Source of the DNA: UBA4582 sp002389265
GTDB taxonomy: Bacteria > Pseudomonadota > Gammaproteobacteria > Pseudomonadales > Azotimanducaceae
Assembly: GCA_943788825.1 (NCBI GenBank)
Contig: CALSRT010000002.1
Coordinates: 248,001 to 312,000, forward strand
Reading direction: 5' to 3'
Length of the DNA: 64,000 nt
Positions 1 through 8,054 of this stretch are shown here, one piece after another (positions within the stretch are counted from its first letter, which is position 1; each line of letters opens with the position of its first letter). The notes beneath the pieces are model-generated. The model made no database searches. It was not told the origin of the DNA and was given only the letters and a program-made list of their open reading frames with translations. A program made the position numbers and the translations under genes.

Positions 1-1322
1 TGATGCTGGTGGCAGAAAATGGGGTCGCCTTGTTATGTTTGTTTTTGGCGATCAGTGAACTCGATGGTATCGCTGCCGTGATCAATGCGCGGTTATCAGA
101 TCGCGAGATCGACCTGATTGCCGCTGATTGTGACCCGCGCTTGATTATCACAACGTCGCCAGCAGCAGATGTACATGGCGCGCGCCTTGGTGCGACTTGG
201 CTTGTCACCACATTTGGTGATTTAGGCTGCACAGCACCGCGGGACAGTGAGCCCGAAGTGGTAGCAGAGGACCCGGCTCAGCAGGTTCTTGCCATGATCT
301 ACACCACCGGAACAACGGGGACACCGAAAGGTGTCATGCTGACCCATCAAAACCTGTCCTTCATTGCCTTTATTTCAGGCAAGCTGCGCGGTATCCAACA
401 GGGTGACAGGATCTATTGTGTCTTGCCGATGTCCCATGTCTTTGGCTTGTCTGCTGTCAGCAGCTCAGTGTTGTTCAGCGGCGGCTGCGTGCACTTGGTG
501 CCTCGATTTTCTGCGGCTGAGGCGCTGCGGGCGATTGAGGAGGATCAGATTGTTGGCTTTCTCGGTGTGCCAACGATGTATGCCATGATGCTTGAGATAC
601 TGGCGCAGCGTCCTGAGTGGCAACCCGGCGAGCTACGGTTTATGTTCTCCGGTGGTGCGCCCCTGGATCCTCATTTAAAAGCCCGGATCGAGTCGACATT
701 CGGCATGCCTTTGCATAATGGTTACGGGCTCACAGAGAGCGGCCCCACGATCTGTCAGACGCGCTTATATGCGCCCCTGGCGAACTGTTCTGTAGGCTAT
801 TGCTTACCCGGTGTCCAGATCAAGTTGCTAGGCAAAGCAGGTCAAGCCGTCGCTGCAGGTGAAATCGGTGAATTGTGGGTTAAGGGTCCGAACATCATGA
901 AAGGGTACTTTCGGAAACCGGAGTTGACCGCTGAAGTTGTTAAGGATGGCTGGTTCAACACGGCAGATCTAGTCTTTCAAGATCCTTCTGGTGCTGTCAA
1001 TATCGTCGGTAGAACGAAAGAGCTGATTATTCGCTCTGGATTTAACGTTTACCCGCCTGAGGTTGAGGCAGTACTTGCCAGCTACCCGTCTGTCAGTGTG
1101 TGCGCGGTGCTTGGCCGAAAAATAGAGGGTGATGAGGAGATCGTCGCTTTTGTTCAGCCAGTGGAGGGCCAAGCGATCGATGTTGAAGGGCTGCTCAGGT
1201 ACGCCCGTGACTATTTAGCAGGCTATAAGTTACCCAGCAAGGTGGTGGTTCGAGCCCAGTTACCCACGGCCCCATCAGGCAAAATTCTCAAGCATCAGCT
1301 TCAGGGGTTGGCTGACGAATAG
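1..1322 (+). CDS. Acyl-CoA synthetase (AMP-forming), 5' partial
   Basis: Adenylate-forming ligase that activates a carboxylic acid as an acyl-adenylate and transfers it to CoA. The visible 439 residues carry the family motifs in order: the phosphate-binding loop YTTGTTGTPKG near residue 98, NGYGLTESGPT near 240, GELWVKGP near 285, the hinge region GRTKELIIRSGFNVYP near 338, and the C-terminal catalytic lysine in PSGKILKH near 427. Members are usually 500-560 residues, so about 80-100 N-terminal residues lie left of the window and the ATG at position 3 is probably internal. The YPPEVE and GRTKELI motifs are typical of medium/long-chain acyl-CoA or malonyl-CoA-type synthetases; the substrate cannot be read from sequence. 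It converges on ihfB. Confidence 0.9.
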   Translation, partial: MLVAENGVALLCLFLAISELDGIAAVINARLSDREIDLIAADCDPRLIITTSPAADVHGARLGATWLVTTFGDLGCTAPRDSEPEVVAEDPAQQVLAMIYTTGTTGTPKGVMLTHQNLSFIAFISGKLRGIQQGDRIYCVLPMSHVFGLSAVSSSVLFSGGCVHLVPRFSAAEALRAIEEDQIVGFLGVPTMYAMMLEILAQRPEWQPGELRFMFSGGAPLDPHLKARIESTFGMPLHNGYGLTESGPTICQTRLYAPLANCSVGYCLPGVQIKLLGKAGQAVAAGEIGELWVKGPNIMKGYFRKPELTAEVVKDGWFNTADLVFQDPSGAVNIVGRTKELIIRSGFNVYPPEVEAVLASYPSVSVCAVLGRKIEGDEEIVAFVQPVEGQAIDVEGLLRYARDYLAGYKLPSKVVVRAQLPTAPSGKILKHQLQGLADE

Positions 1323-1337
1323 GTGCTAGGTGCCTAA

Positions 1338-1637
1338 TCAGGCAATCGTATTCTTGGCGTCATCCACCCGGCGTTTGAGTTCCTTGCCTGGTTTGAAGTG
1401 GGGCACGTACTTGCCAGGTTTGTTGATACCGACTTCTCCGGTTTTCGGATTGCGTACTGATCGAGGCTTGCGGTAATGGTTTGAGAAGGTACCAAAGCCG
1501 CGTATTTCAATACGCTCGCCGCCTGCCAATGACTCAGACATGGTATCAATAATCGTTTGAACGGCTAGGTCCACATCGCGGCTAGTCAGTTGATCCAGTT
1601 TGTCGCACATTCTCTTGATGAGTTCAGATTTATTCAT
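1338..1637 (-). CDS. ihfB: Integration host factor beta subunit
   Basis: Small DNA-bending nucleoid protein of the HU/IHF family, 99 residues. It starts MNKSELI, has the RGFGTFS segment and the beta-arm with RNPKTGE, and ends in a short basic tail. Spacing and the KPGK-VPHFKPGKEL segment fit the beta (HimD) subunit better than alpha or HU. IHF works as a heterodimer and helps sigma-54 promoters, integration and replication. In enterics ihfB follows rpsA; here it stands alone, convergent with the acyl-CoA synthetase and divergent from the IMP dehydrogenase. No good Shine-Dalgarno precedes the ATG. Confidence 0.93.
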   Translation of the reverse strand: MNKSELIKRMCDKLDQLTSRDVDLAVQTIIDTMSESLAGGERIEIRGFGTFSNHYRKPRSVRNPKTGEVGINKPGKYVPHFKPGKELKRRVDDAKNTIA

Positions 1638-1689
1638 ATAGGCAGTGCTGGACAGATTGTCGAGTCTCGAGAAGCTTGGTAAGTTTTAT

Positions 1690-1717
1690 ATATTACAAGT
1701 TATGTGTCTAATATCAA
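1690..1717 (-). promoter_or_regulatory. Candidate sigma-70 promoter for ihfB
   Basis: On the minus strand, TTGATA (1712-1717) and TAATAT (1690-1695) are separated by 16 bp in an AT-rich stretch about 55-80 bp before the ihfB start. The match is moderate and visual only. Confidence 0.4.
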
Positions 1718-1769
1718 CGCTTTATATACCAAATTTGAAGTGAAAAATTATAAGCTTGAGGTATCGCGA

Positions 1770-1791
1770 TGATCATATTCAACTATGATCA
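1770..1791. promoter_or_regulatory. Perfect inverted repeat, operator-like, between ihfB and the IMP dehydrogenase gene
   Basis: TGATCATA (1770-1777) and TATGATCA (1784-1791) form a perfect 8-bp inverted repeat around a 6-bp centre, the usual geometry for a dimeric repressor. A second palindrome lies at 1864-1877. The rest of the 397-bp gap (1638-2034) shows no gene. The cognate regulator is unknown. Confidence 0.45.
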
Positions 1792-1863
1792 GGTTGCTCT
1801 TATCCAGGCAGCCTTAGGATTATCGCCGTACCGCATTGAATCAGCAGGAATATTCGCCTAGAA

Positions 1864-1877
1864 TTCGCCATGGCGAA
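1864..1877. promoter_or_regulatory. 14-bp perfect palindrome upstream of the IMP dehydrogenase gene
   Basis: TTCGCCATGGCGAA is a perfect 14-bp palindrome about 160 bp before the guaB-like start. It could be a repressor site; a fortuitous palindrome cannot be excluded. Confidence 0.3.
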
Positions 1878-2034
1878 ATCCAGTCGGTTTTTCGGCCTCC
1901 ATGATAGGGGTCGATGCAGTTGTTACCCAGTGTTGTTGTCCACAACCTCCGCACTCGCCTGCCCAATTATCCTGAGAACAACCAGAGCGTACTGCTATCG
2001 CGCAGTTCGTGTTCCGCATATTTTGGAGTACTAA

Positions 2035-3570
2035 ATGGCGAAAATTCTAGAAGATATTTCCCGTACCTTTTCAGAGTACCTGTTGATACCAAGGCTGACG
2101 CGGAAGGGCCAGAGAGCAGACTTGGTGAATTTGGCGACGCCCCTTGCGGCGCTGGGTAAATCGCCGGACAAAAATTTTCATATTAACGTGCCAGTTGTGT
2201 CGGCTTGTATGCAAGCCGTATCGGGTACGAGTTTGTCGATCGCGTTGGCACGCCAGGGTGGCTTAAGCTTCATTTTCTGCTCCCAGGCGATCGATACTCA
2301 AGCGGAAATGGTTCGTCAGGTGAAGGCCCATAAGGCTGGCTTCGTCCAAAGCGACTCCAATGCAACAGCTTCTATGACGCTGGCAGAGGTGATGGAGTTG
2401 ATGGCCAGTACCGGTCATTCTACAGTGCCCGTGACTCACGACGGCAGCGCGACTGGCAAGCTGGAGGGTATCATCACCGACAAGGATTTTTGGGTCTATG
2501 AAGATGATCTGAGTCGTACTGTTGGCGAGCACATGACGCAGTTTACAGACGTTATTCACGGCGAAGAAGGCATCAGTCTTCGCGAGGCGAATGAGCTTTT
2601 GCATCGCCACAAAAAGGATTGCTTGCCCGTGGTCGACAAACAGGGCCATCTGAGTGCGCTGGTCTTCAAAAAAGATTATGAAGACCATCGTCGTCACCCC
2701 AATGAATTACTGGATGCCTCAAAACGTCTATGTGTCGGCGCAGCTATTAATACCCATGATTTCAGGGAGCGAGTCCCAGCCCTACTGGCGGCTGGTGCGG
2801 ATGCGCTGTGTTTCGATTCATCCGACGGTTTTACCGAGTACCAGATGGAAGGCATCCAATGGATTCGTGACAATTATGGTGATGACGTCGTCATTGGTGG
2901 CGGCAATGTCGTGTCTGCTGAAGGCTTTGATTACTTGGTGCAAGGGCCCGGGGTAGATTTCATCAAGGTTGGTATTGGTGGCGGTTCCATCTGCATTACT
3001 CGCGAGCAAAAAGGCGTAGGTCGTGGTCAAGCTTCTGCTTTGCTTGAGGTTGCCGAACGTCGCGATGCCTATTTTAAGGAAACCGGGCGATATATCCCCA
3101 TTTGCTCCGATGGTGGTTTGGGTAACGATACGCAAATAGTCGTCGCCCTGGCCATGGGGGCTGATTTCGTCATGATGGGGCGCTATTTTGCGACCACAGA
3201 AGAGAGCCCAACGCCAAAGACCTCAATCAATGGTCAAGTCTATAAGCCCTATTGGGGCGAAGGCACCTTGCGTGCGCAGAACTGGCAGCGTTATAGCGAA
3301 GGCATGAGCAGCCGAAAAATGATATTTGAGGAAGGTGTGGATGCCTTTGTCCCTTTGGCTGGACCATTGGCAGAAGTGCTAGAAACTACACTGTTCAAGT
3401 TACGCAGCACAATGGTGAATGTGGGCGCAGAAAACCTCGAACAATTTCGTGAACAGGCCATCCTGACGTTAGTCTCAGAGCAATCCGTGGTTGAAGGAGG
3501 TACGTCGAGTGTCTTCCAGTTCAACCGCAGTCGAGAGATTGATGATGGCCGTTGGGGAAATTCTAGTTAG
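2035..3570 (+). CDS. guaB: IMP dehydrogenase, divergent CBS-containing type
   Basis: NAD-dependent oxidation of IMP to XMP, the committed step to GMP. The 511-residue protein has the IMPDH/GMPR barrel split by a CBS pair (about residues 105-225). The active loop is GGGSICITREQKG with the likely catalytic Cys320. DGGLGNDTQIVVALAMGAD follows near 362, and the flap has an Arg419-Tyr420 dyad (NWQRYSEG) where IMPDHs carry the Arg-Tyr that activates water, which argues against GMP reductase. The loop differs from the usual GPGSICTTR, so this belongs to a divergent IMPDH branch. ATG with GGAG about 8 nt upstream supports the start. It is not next to guaA, unlike the usual proteobacterial guaBA pair. 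Confidence 0.85.
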   Translation: MAKILEDISRTFSEYLLIPRLTRKGQRADLVNLATPLAALGKSPDKNFHINVPVVSACMQAVSGTSLSIALARQGGLSFIFCSQAIDTQAEMVRQVKAHKAGFVQSDSNATASMTLAEVMELMASTGHSTVPVTHDGSATGKLEGIITDKDFWVYEDDLSRTVGEHMTQFTDVIHGEEGISLREANELLHRHKKDCLPVVDKQGHLSALVFKKDYEDHRRHPNELLDASKRLCVGAAINTHDFRERVPALLAAGADALCFDSSDGFTEYQMEGIQWIRDNYGDDVVIGGGNVVSAEGFDYLVQGPGVDFIKVGIGGGSICITREQKGVGRGQASALLEVAERRDAYFKETGRYIPICSDGGLGNDTQIVVALAMGADFVMMGRYFATTEESPTPKTSINGQVYKPYWGEGTLRAQNWQRYSEGMSSRKMIFEEGVDAFVPLAGPLAEVLETTLFKLRSTMVNVGAENLEQFREQAILTLVSEQSVVEGGTSSVFQFNRSREIDDGRWGNSS

Positions 3571-3607
3571 TACCCTCGTGCTGTGTTTTTTTTGACGGGC
3601 GGTCATG

Positions 3608-3613
3608 TATAAT
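3608..3613 (+). promoter_or_regulatory. Candidate -10 element for the cytochrome c5 gene
   Basis: An exact TATAAT lies 39 bp before the GTG start. A TTGACG is present at 3592-3597 but only 10 bp away, too close to be its -35, so the -35 is weak or activator-dependent. Confidence 0.4.
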
Positions 3614-3651
3614 CGCCGCTGTCGTTAACCTCGTTCTAGGAAGCCATCGTT

Positions 3652-4077
3652 GTGAAAATTGAAAAAGCCTTATTGGCCATCGCCTTACTTGCCACGATGT
3701 TAGTGCAGACGGTAATTGCCAGCACGATTGAAGATGAGATTACCGCGCGGATCAAAAAGGCGGGTAGTGTTTGCATTCAAGGCGATGACTGCGGTCAAGC
3801 GACGGCAGGCACCGCCACTGCCGCCAATGCCACCGGTGGCGCTGACGCTATTTATAATGCTAGCTGTTCTACCTGCCACAGCGTCGGTGTGGCTGGCGCG
3901 CCAAAATTAGGCGACAAAGATGCCTGGACGCCTCGTATCAGCAAAGGTATGGACGCCCTGTACGCCAGTGTCTTTAATGGTATTGCGCCGGGTATGCCAG
4001 CGCGAGGCTTGTGCTTCACCTGTTCTGACGACGATCTTAGAGCCGTTGTCGATCTAATGGTGGATCAGTCTAAGTAG
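3652..4077 (+). CDS. Cytochrome c5 family protein
   Basis: Small periplasmic or membrane-tethered c-type cytochrome, 141 residues. An N-terminal hydrophobic signal (about residues 5-23) is followed by a variable linker and one haem site C72-S-T-C75-H76. A likely axial Met lies in GIAPGMPARG, and the C-terminal pair in GLCFTCSDDDL matches the extra disulfide of cytochrome c5. Start is GTG at 3652 with AGGAAG at 3638-3643. It probably carries electrons in aerobic respiration. The last 8 bases overlap the 3' end of convergent comM. Confidence 0.88.
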   Translation: MKIEKALLAIALLATMLVQTVIASTIEDEITARIKKAGSVCIQGDDCGQATAGTATAANATGGADAIYNASCSTCHSVGVAGAPKLGDKDAWTPRISKGMDALYASVFNGIAPGMPARGLCFTCSDDDLRAVVDLMVDQSK

Positions 4078-5587
4078 TTCTGCTTCGATCGAGCTGGCGA
4101 AACGCCAGGGCTTCGGTCAGATGGGGGGTCGTCAGATCGGCGGCGCCCGCCATGTCAGCGATGGTGCGGGCAATTTTCAACACTTTAAAATAGCCTCGTG
4201 CCGAAAGCCCCAGTTTTTCCATCGCTTTGTCCATCAGCTTGCCATCAGCCCCTGACAACTTGCAGTCCCGAGATACCTCTGCGCTGCTGAGATGGGCGTT
4301 GGGCTTGCCCGCGCGCTCAAACATTAATTTTCTTGCCGACAGCACCTGCGCCGTGGCTGCTTCATGGGCCAGCATGTCGGGCGAATAGTCGGGGTCAGAA
4401 AGCAGTCCGCGCTCCAGGCTAGGCACAGACACATGCAGGTCAATTCGGTCCAATAGTGGGCCAGAAACCCGGTTTCGATAAGCGGCGATGCGCTCTTGGC
4501 TGCAATGACACGGCTGCCGAACATCGCCATAATATCCACAGGGGCAAGCATTCATCGCGGCGACTAATTGAAACCTGGCGGGATAACAAACTTGATATTG
4601 GGCTCGGCTTATCATGATGTGGCCTGATTCCAGCGGCTCTCGCAGGACCTCAAGGACCCGGCGTGAAAATTCGGGCAGCTCATCAAGAAACAAGATGCCA
4701 TTGTGTGCCAGGGATATTTCCCCTGGGCGAGGTGGGCTGCTACCCCCCACCAGGGCAATTGAGGAGGTTGTATGATGGGGTGACCTAAAGGGCCTTTGAC
4801 CCCACGTCAGAGGATCAAAGGTATAATTTGATACGGAATGAACCGCGGCTACCTCTAAGGCTTCCGGAGTCGACAAGGGTGGTAGCAGGCTGCGCAGACG
4901 ATTTGCCAACATGGTCTTGCCGGTGCCTGGTGGTCCAATAAACATCAGATTATGGCCACCAGCGGCTGCAATCACGAGTCCGCGTTTGGCGACAAGTTGG
5001 CCGCGAACATCGGCGATGCCGCCATATTTCAGCGGACGGTTGGGAGTGGCCATTGAATCAGGGCGAGGCAAAGTAGTGACGCCCTTGAGATGAGCAATAA
5101 CCTCCAGAAGATTGTTAGCAACCCTGACGTTAGTAGGGCCAGCCAGGTTTGCTTCGGCACCATTTAAAGTGGGTACAATTAACAAACGATCCGCCGCAGA
5201 GCATTGTATGGCCGCGGGTAGAACCCCATTGACGGCTCGCAATTGCCCATCCAGTGCCAGCTCGCCAAGCCATTCGCACTGTTGCAGCGCGGCTTGGGGC
5301 AAATCACCATTGGCGGCGAGAATCGACACGGCGATCGCCAGATCATAGCGCCCGCCCTGCTTCGGTAAATCAGCAGGTGCGAGATTGATAGTGACCCGTC
5401 GACTCGGTGTTTTTAGCCCGGCATTGGTGATAGCGGACTTGACCCGGTCCTTCGCCTCCTTGACCGTCGTGGCGGGCATACCAACAATTTGAATTTGTGG
5501 AAGCCCCTGAGAAATATCGGCTTCGACGGTAATCAGCGGCGCTTCTATGCCAATTTGGGCGCGAGAATAAGTAATTGCAAAGGTCAT
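4070..5587 (-). CDS. comM: ComM/YifB family Mg-chelatase-like AAA+ ATPase
   Basis: Hexameric branch-migration helicase-like ATPase that helps integrate incoming DNA during natural transformation in organisms studied. Starting at MTFAITYSRAQIGIEAP it has 505 residues, the family length. Order: N-terminal Lon-protease-like domain, Walker A GPPGTGKT, Walker B ILFLDELPEF, the cysteine-rich NACPCGYYGD loop, and a C-terminal Mg_chelatase_C domain. An in-frame ATG at 5710 would add 41 residues that look unlike the family, so I take the inner start at 5587. No competence operon is nearby. Confidence 0.93.
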   Translation of the reverse strand: MTFAITYSRAQIGIEAPLITVEADISQGLPQIQIVGMPATTVKEAKDRVKSAITNAGLKTPSRRVTINLAPADLPKQGGRYDLAIAVSILAANGDLPQAALQQCEWLGELALDGQLRAVNGVLPAAIQCSAADRLLIVPTLNGAEANLAGPTNVRVANNLLEVIAHLKGVTTLPRPDSMATPNRPLKYGGIADVRGQLVAKRGLVIAAAGGHNLMFIGPPGTGKTMLANRLRSLLPPLSTPEALEVAAVHSVSNYTFDPLTWGQRPFRSPHHTTSSIALVGGSSPPRPGEISLAHNGILFLDELPEFSRRVLEVLREPLESGHIMISRAQYQVCYPARFQLVAAMNACPCGYYGDVRQPCHCSQERIAAYRNRVSGPLLDRIDLHVSVPSLERGLLSDPDYSPDMLAHEAATAQVLSARKLMFERAGKPNAHLSSAEVSRDCKLSGADGKLMDKAMEKLGLSARGYFKVLKIARTIADMAGAADLTTPHLTEALAFRQLDRSRTT

Positions 5588-5749
5588 GGATTGTGTTGGC
5601 CGAAAGAAGGTGGGATTGATATGAGTGTACGGGGTCGTTGGTGACTGTTTGTGCGACAGGACAGTGAATCGGCGTGCGAGGTTTGTGAGTACTTCTGGGC
5701 TGTTGTGCACACTAACAGCGCACTAGCGGTTAACGTAAGGACCTGAGAC

Positions 5750-5764
5750 GCACTGCTATGGTGC
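5750..5764. promoter_or_regulatory. NtrC-type enhancer site
   Basis: GCACT-N5-GGTGC is a perfect match to the NtrC-binding consensus GCACY-N5-GGTGC. Its centre lies about 100 bp upstream of the start point expected from the sigma-54 element at 5831-5846, the usual enhancer distance. A poorer copy (7 of 10 conserved positions) is at 5707-5721, about four helical turns further up, and a 9-of-10 copy is at 6005-6019, downstream of the promoter. The assignment rests on consensus matching only. Confidence 0.65.
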
Positions 5765-5830
5765 GATTGCAGTTCGGTCTGACACTCGTCGAAGCCTGTA
5801 TCTATCTGAAATATATGGATTTTAATAACT

Positions 5831-5846
5831 TGGCACGGTCGATGCT
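5831..5846 (+). promoter_or_regulatory. Sigma-54 (-24/-12) promoter for the PII gene
   Basis: TGGCAC-N5-ATGCT gives a perfect -24 half and a one-mismatch -12 half. The invariant GG and GC are exactly 10 bp apart (GG 5832-5833, GC 5844-5845). It points at the PII gene and would leave a leader of about 255 nt. A second, weaker match (TGGGAC-N5-GAGCT) lies at 5949-5964. The rest of the 524-bp gap between comM and the PII gene shows no convincing gene. Confidence 0.65.
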
Positions 5847-6111
5847 GTAGTGAATCATAGAAGTCTATAATCAGGGCGTAAAGATTGGGACCTGCTCAAG
5901 TGTTGCAAGAGCTGTTACCGTTAAGGTGCGTTTTTACCGGCATATCACTGGGACGAAAAGAGCTAAAGATGAGATTTGGACGAACAGCTGATCTTGCTAG
6001 TCAGGCACCTCGCTGGTGTAACGCTGCGATTAGGCGTAGCCAAGAGATTATAATTTCGATACATTTGCCCCACATCAAAAACAGAGGCAACTCTGTTCAA
6101 GGAGAACCTAT

Positions 6112-6450
6112 ATGAAGTTAGTCACCGCAATCATCAAACCGTTTAAGTTAGACGACGTGAGAGAAGCGCTATCCGAGATGTCTGTACAGGGCATGACGGT
6201 TACAGAGGTCAAAGGTTTTGGACGACAGAAAGGCCATACGGAGCTCTATCGAGGTGCTGAGTATGTCGTTGATTTTCTGCCGAAGGTAAAGATCGAAGTG
6301 GCGATCGCAGATGAAAGCCTGGATGCGGTTATTGAAGCGATTACGAGCGCGGCCAACACGGGCAAAGTGGGCGACGGTAAGATTTTCGTCAGTACACTAG
6401 ACGACGTCATCCGCATCAGAACCGGCGAAACCGGTGTTGAAGCGGTCTGA
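6112..6450 (+). CDS. glnK: Nitrogen regulatory PII protein, GlnK/GlnB type
   Basis: Trimeric signal protein that senses 2-oxoglutarate, ATP/ADP and, through uridylylation, glutamine. It is 112 residues with the full T-loop GHTELYRGAEY; Tyr51 is the uridylylation site. The start MKLVTAIIKPFKL and the AIADESLD segment resemble GlnK more than GlnB, but amtB, the usual GlnK partner, is not adjacent, so the symbol is a judgement. AAGGAG 8 nt before the ATG is a strong ribosome binding site. The upstream sigma-54 promoter and NtrC-type sites predict induction under nitrogen limitation, which also favours GlnK-like behaviour. Confidence 0.92.
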   Translation: MKLVTAIIKPFKLDDVREALSEMSVQGMTVTEVKGFGRQKGHTELYRGAEYVVDFLPKVKIEVAIADESLDAVIEAITSAANTGKVGDGKIFVSTLDDVIRIRTGETGVEAV

Positions 6451-6606
6451 CACCGCAGATATATCCCCTAGCCTGAGCTCAACTCGTCTTCTGCAATGTA
6501 AATGGGGTTTCCCAGATAGCAGTGCCTAGCAGACGCGTTGGCCTCAGCGTTGAAGGTTATGCGTGCTATTCTGAATGATCATTGTATCTCCAGTACAATC
6601 CTCCTC

Positions 6607-6612
6607 TATAAT
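6607..6612 (+). promoter_or_regulatory. Candidate -10 element for thrC
   Basis: TATAAT lies 32 bp before the thrC ATG. The best -35 (TTGTAT, 6582-6587) is weak with a 19-bp spacer. The rest of 6451-6643 holds nothing I recognise. Confidence 0.4.
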
Positions 6613-6643
6613 TCCTCTTTAGTTTCTGGATAGTGAATCTATC

Positions 6644-8014
6644 ATGAAGTATCAAAGTACTAGGGGCGGCGTTTCGGGCATCAGTTTTAAGGACGCTGTA
6701 CTTATGGGGCTGGCCGATGATGGCGGCCTGTTAGTTCCCGAGTTTATCCCAGATGTGAGTGCGGAGCTGGACGCGTGGCAGGGTTACAGCTATTCGCAGT
6801 TAGCGCTAGAGGTTATGAGTCGATTTATCGACGATATACCCCGGCCCGCATTACAACAGATTATTGACCGCAGCTATGGGACCTTCTCTGTGCCGGCAGT
6901 GACCCCCATCGTGCCTCTGGGTCAAGATTATGTGCTCGAGCTTTTCCATGGTCCGACTCTGGCCTTTAAGGATATTGCTCTGCAATTTTTGGGCAACGTG
7001 TTCGAGTACATTCTCGATGAGCGTGGTCATAGCGTGAATATCTTGGGTGCGACCAGTGGTGATACGGGTAGTGCCGCGATTGCCGGCGTCCGTGGCAAGA
7101 GTAATATCAATATTTATATTATGTTTCCGGAGGGCAAGACCAGCCCATTGCAGGAACTGCAGATGACGTCAATTTTGGATGACAATGTCCATAATATTGG
7201 TATTCACGGCAGCTTCGATGATTGCCAGGCACTGATGAAGGGTATTTTCTCTGACCTGGATTTCAAAACGGAACATAATCTGGCCGCAGTGAACTCTGTC
7301 AATTGGACCCGCGTACTCGCCCAGGTGGTCTACTATTTTTCTGCCTGGTATCAATTAGGCTGTCCTGCACGATTTGATGTTTGCGTGCCAACAGGCAACT
7401 TTGGGAATATTTTTGCGGGTTATATCGCCCGTGAAATGGGCCTGCCGATCCGCCATCTTATTCTTGCAACGAATGCCAACGATATCCTGTGTCGGTTTTT
7501 CAACACAGGTCGTTACGAGCGCCGCGAAGTCAACTTCACCCATAGTCCAGCCATGGATATCCAAATATCCAGCAACTTTGAACGGTATCTATTCTATAAG
7601 TTGGGTGGAGACACCGAGCAGGTTAAAGAGTTTATGGCGAGTTTTGCGGCCACAGGGTCGGCTGAGTTGCCGGAAAAAACTCAGCCGATTGATGCTGTCA
7701 TCAAAGCTGGCTCGGCGAGCAATGCGGTAACCTTGGCGACAATTGAGCAAGTTTATCGAACCGAAGGCTATTTGCTAGATCCGCATACGGCGGTCGGCTT
7801 GTCGGTGATGCAAGTATTTCGTGAGGATGGGGTCCCACTCGTCCTGCTGGCGACTGCGCATCCTGCGAAATTTGAAGACGTCATACGCGAGGCGTTGCCA
7901 GAAGTTCACGCGGTGCACCCGACGCTTGAGGCGTTACGGGAATTACCTACTCGCAAGACGATTCTGGATCTGGCAGAAGACAGCATCAAGGCGTTTATTG
8001 TGCGCGGCGTCTGA
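6644..8014 (+). CDS. thrC: Threonine synthase
   Basis: PLP enzyme converting O-phosphohomoserine to threonine, 456 residues. The N-terminus KYQSTRGGVSGISFKDAVLMGL is typical of the long proteobacterial form. The PLP lysine is K109 in HGPTLAFKD, the phosphate-binding region is GATSGDTGSAA near 145, and VPTGNFGNIFAG near 247 is also conserved. In most gammaproteobacteria thrC follows hom; here it is alone, with its own candidate -10 element. Its 3' end converges on yigB across a short spacer containing the TAGTYGGGR repeat. Confidence 0.96.
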   Translation: MKYQSTRGGVSGISFKDAVLMGLADDGGLLVPEFIPDVSAELDAWQGYSYSQLALEVMSRFIDDIPRPALQQIIDRSYGTFSVPAVTPIVPLGQDYVLELFHGPTLAFKDIALQFLGNVFEYILDERGHSVNILGATSGDTGSAAIAGVRGKSNINIYIMFPEGKTSPLQELQMTSILDDNVHNIGIHGSFDDCQALMKGIFSDLDFKTEHNLAAVNSVNWTRVLAQVVYYFSAWYQLGCPARFDVCVPTGNFGNIFAGYIAREMGLPIRHLILATNANDILCRFFNTGRYERREVNFTHSPAMDIQISSNFERYLFYKLGGDTEQVKEFMASFAATGSAELPEKTQPIDAVIKAGSASNAVTLATIEQVYRTEGYLLDPHTAVGLSVMQVFREDGVPLVLLATAHPAKFEDVIREALPEVHAVHPTLEALRELPTRKTILDLAEDSIKAFIVRGV

Positions 8015-8019
8015 GACTC

Positions 8020-8054
8020 GGCGTCCCCCAACTCGCCCCGGCGTTCCCAACTAG
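8020..8054. repeat. TAGTYGGGRACGCC repeat units between thrC and yigB
   Basis: Two units (8021-8035 and 8041-8054, plus-strand form GCGTTCCCAACTAG) related to the tandem array at 21252-21335. Read on the minus strand, the unit starts with the TAG stop codon of yigB (8051-8053), just as the array at 21 kb starts at the stop codon of fre. Confidence 0.7.

Noticed and set aside
5885..6115. 76-codon frame directly before glnK, ending in an ATGA overlap with it
   Set aside because: It starts with TTG, has no binding site, and the translation looks random; it lies in the predicted leader of the PII gene.
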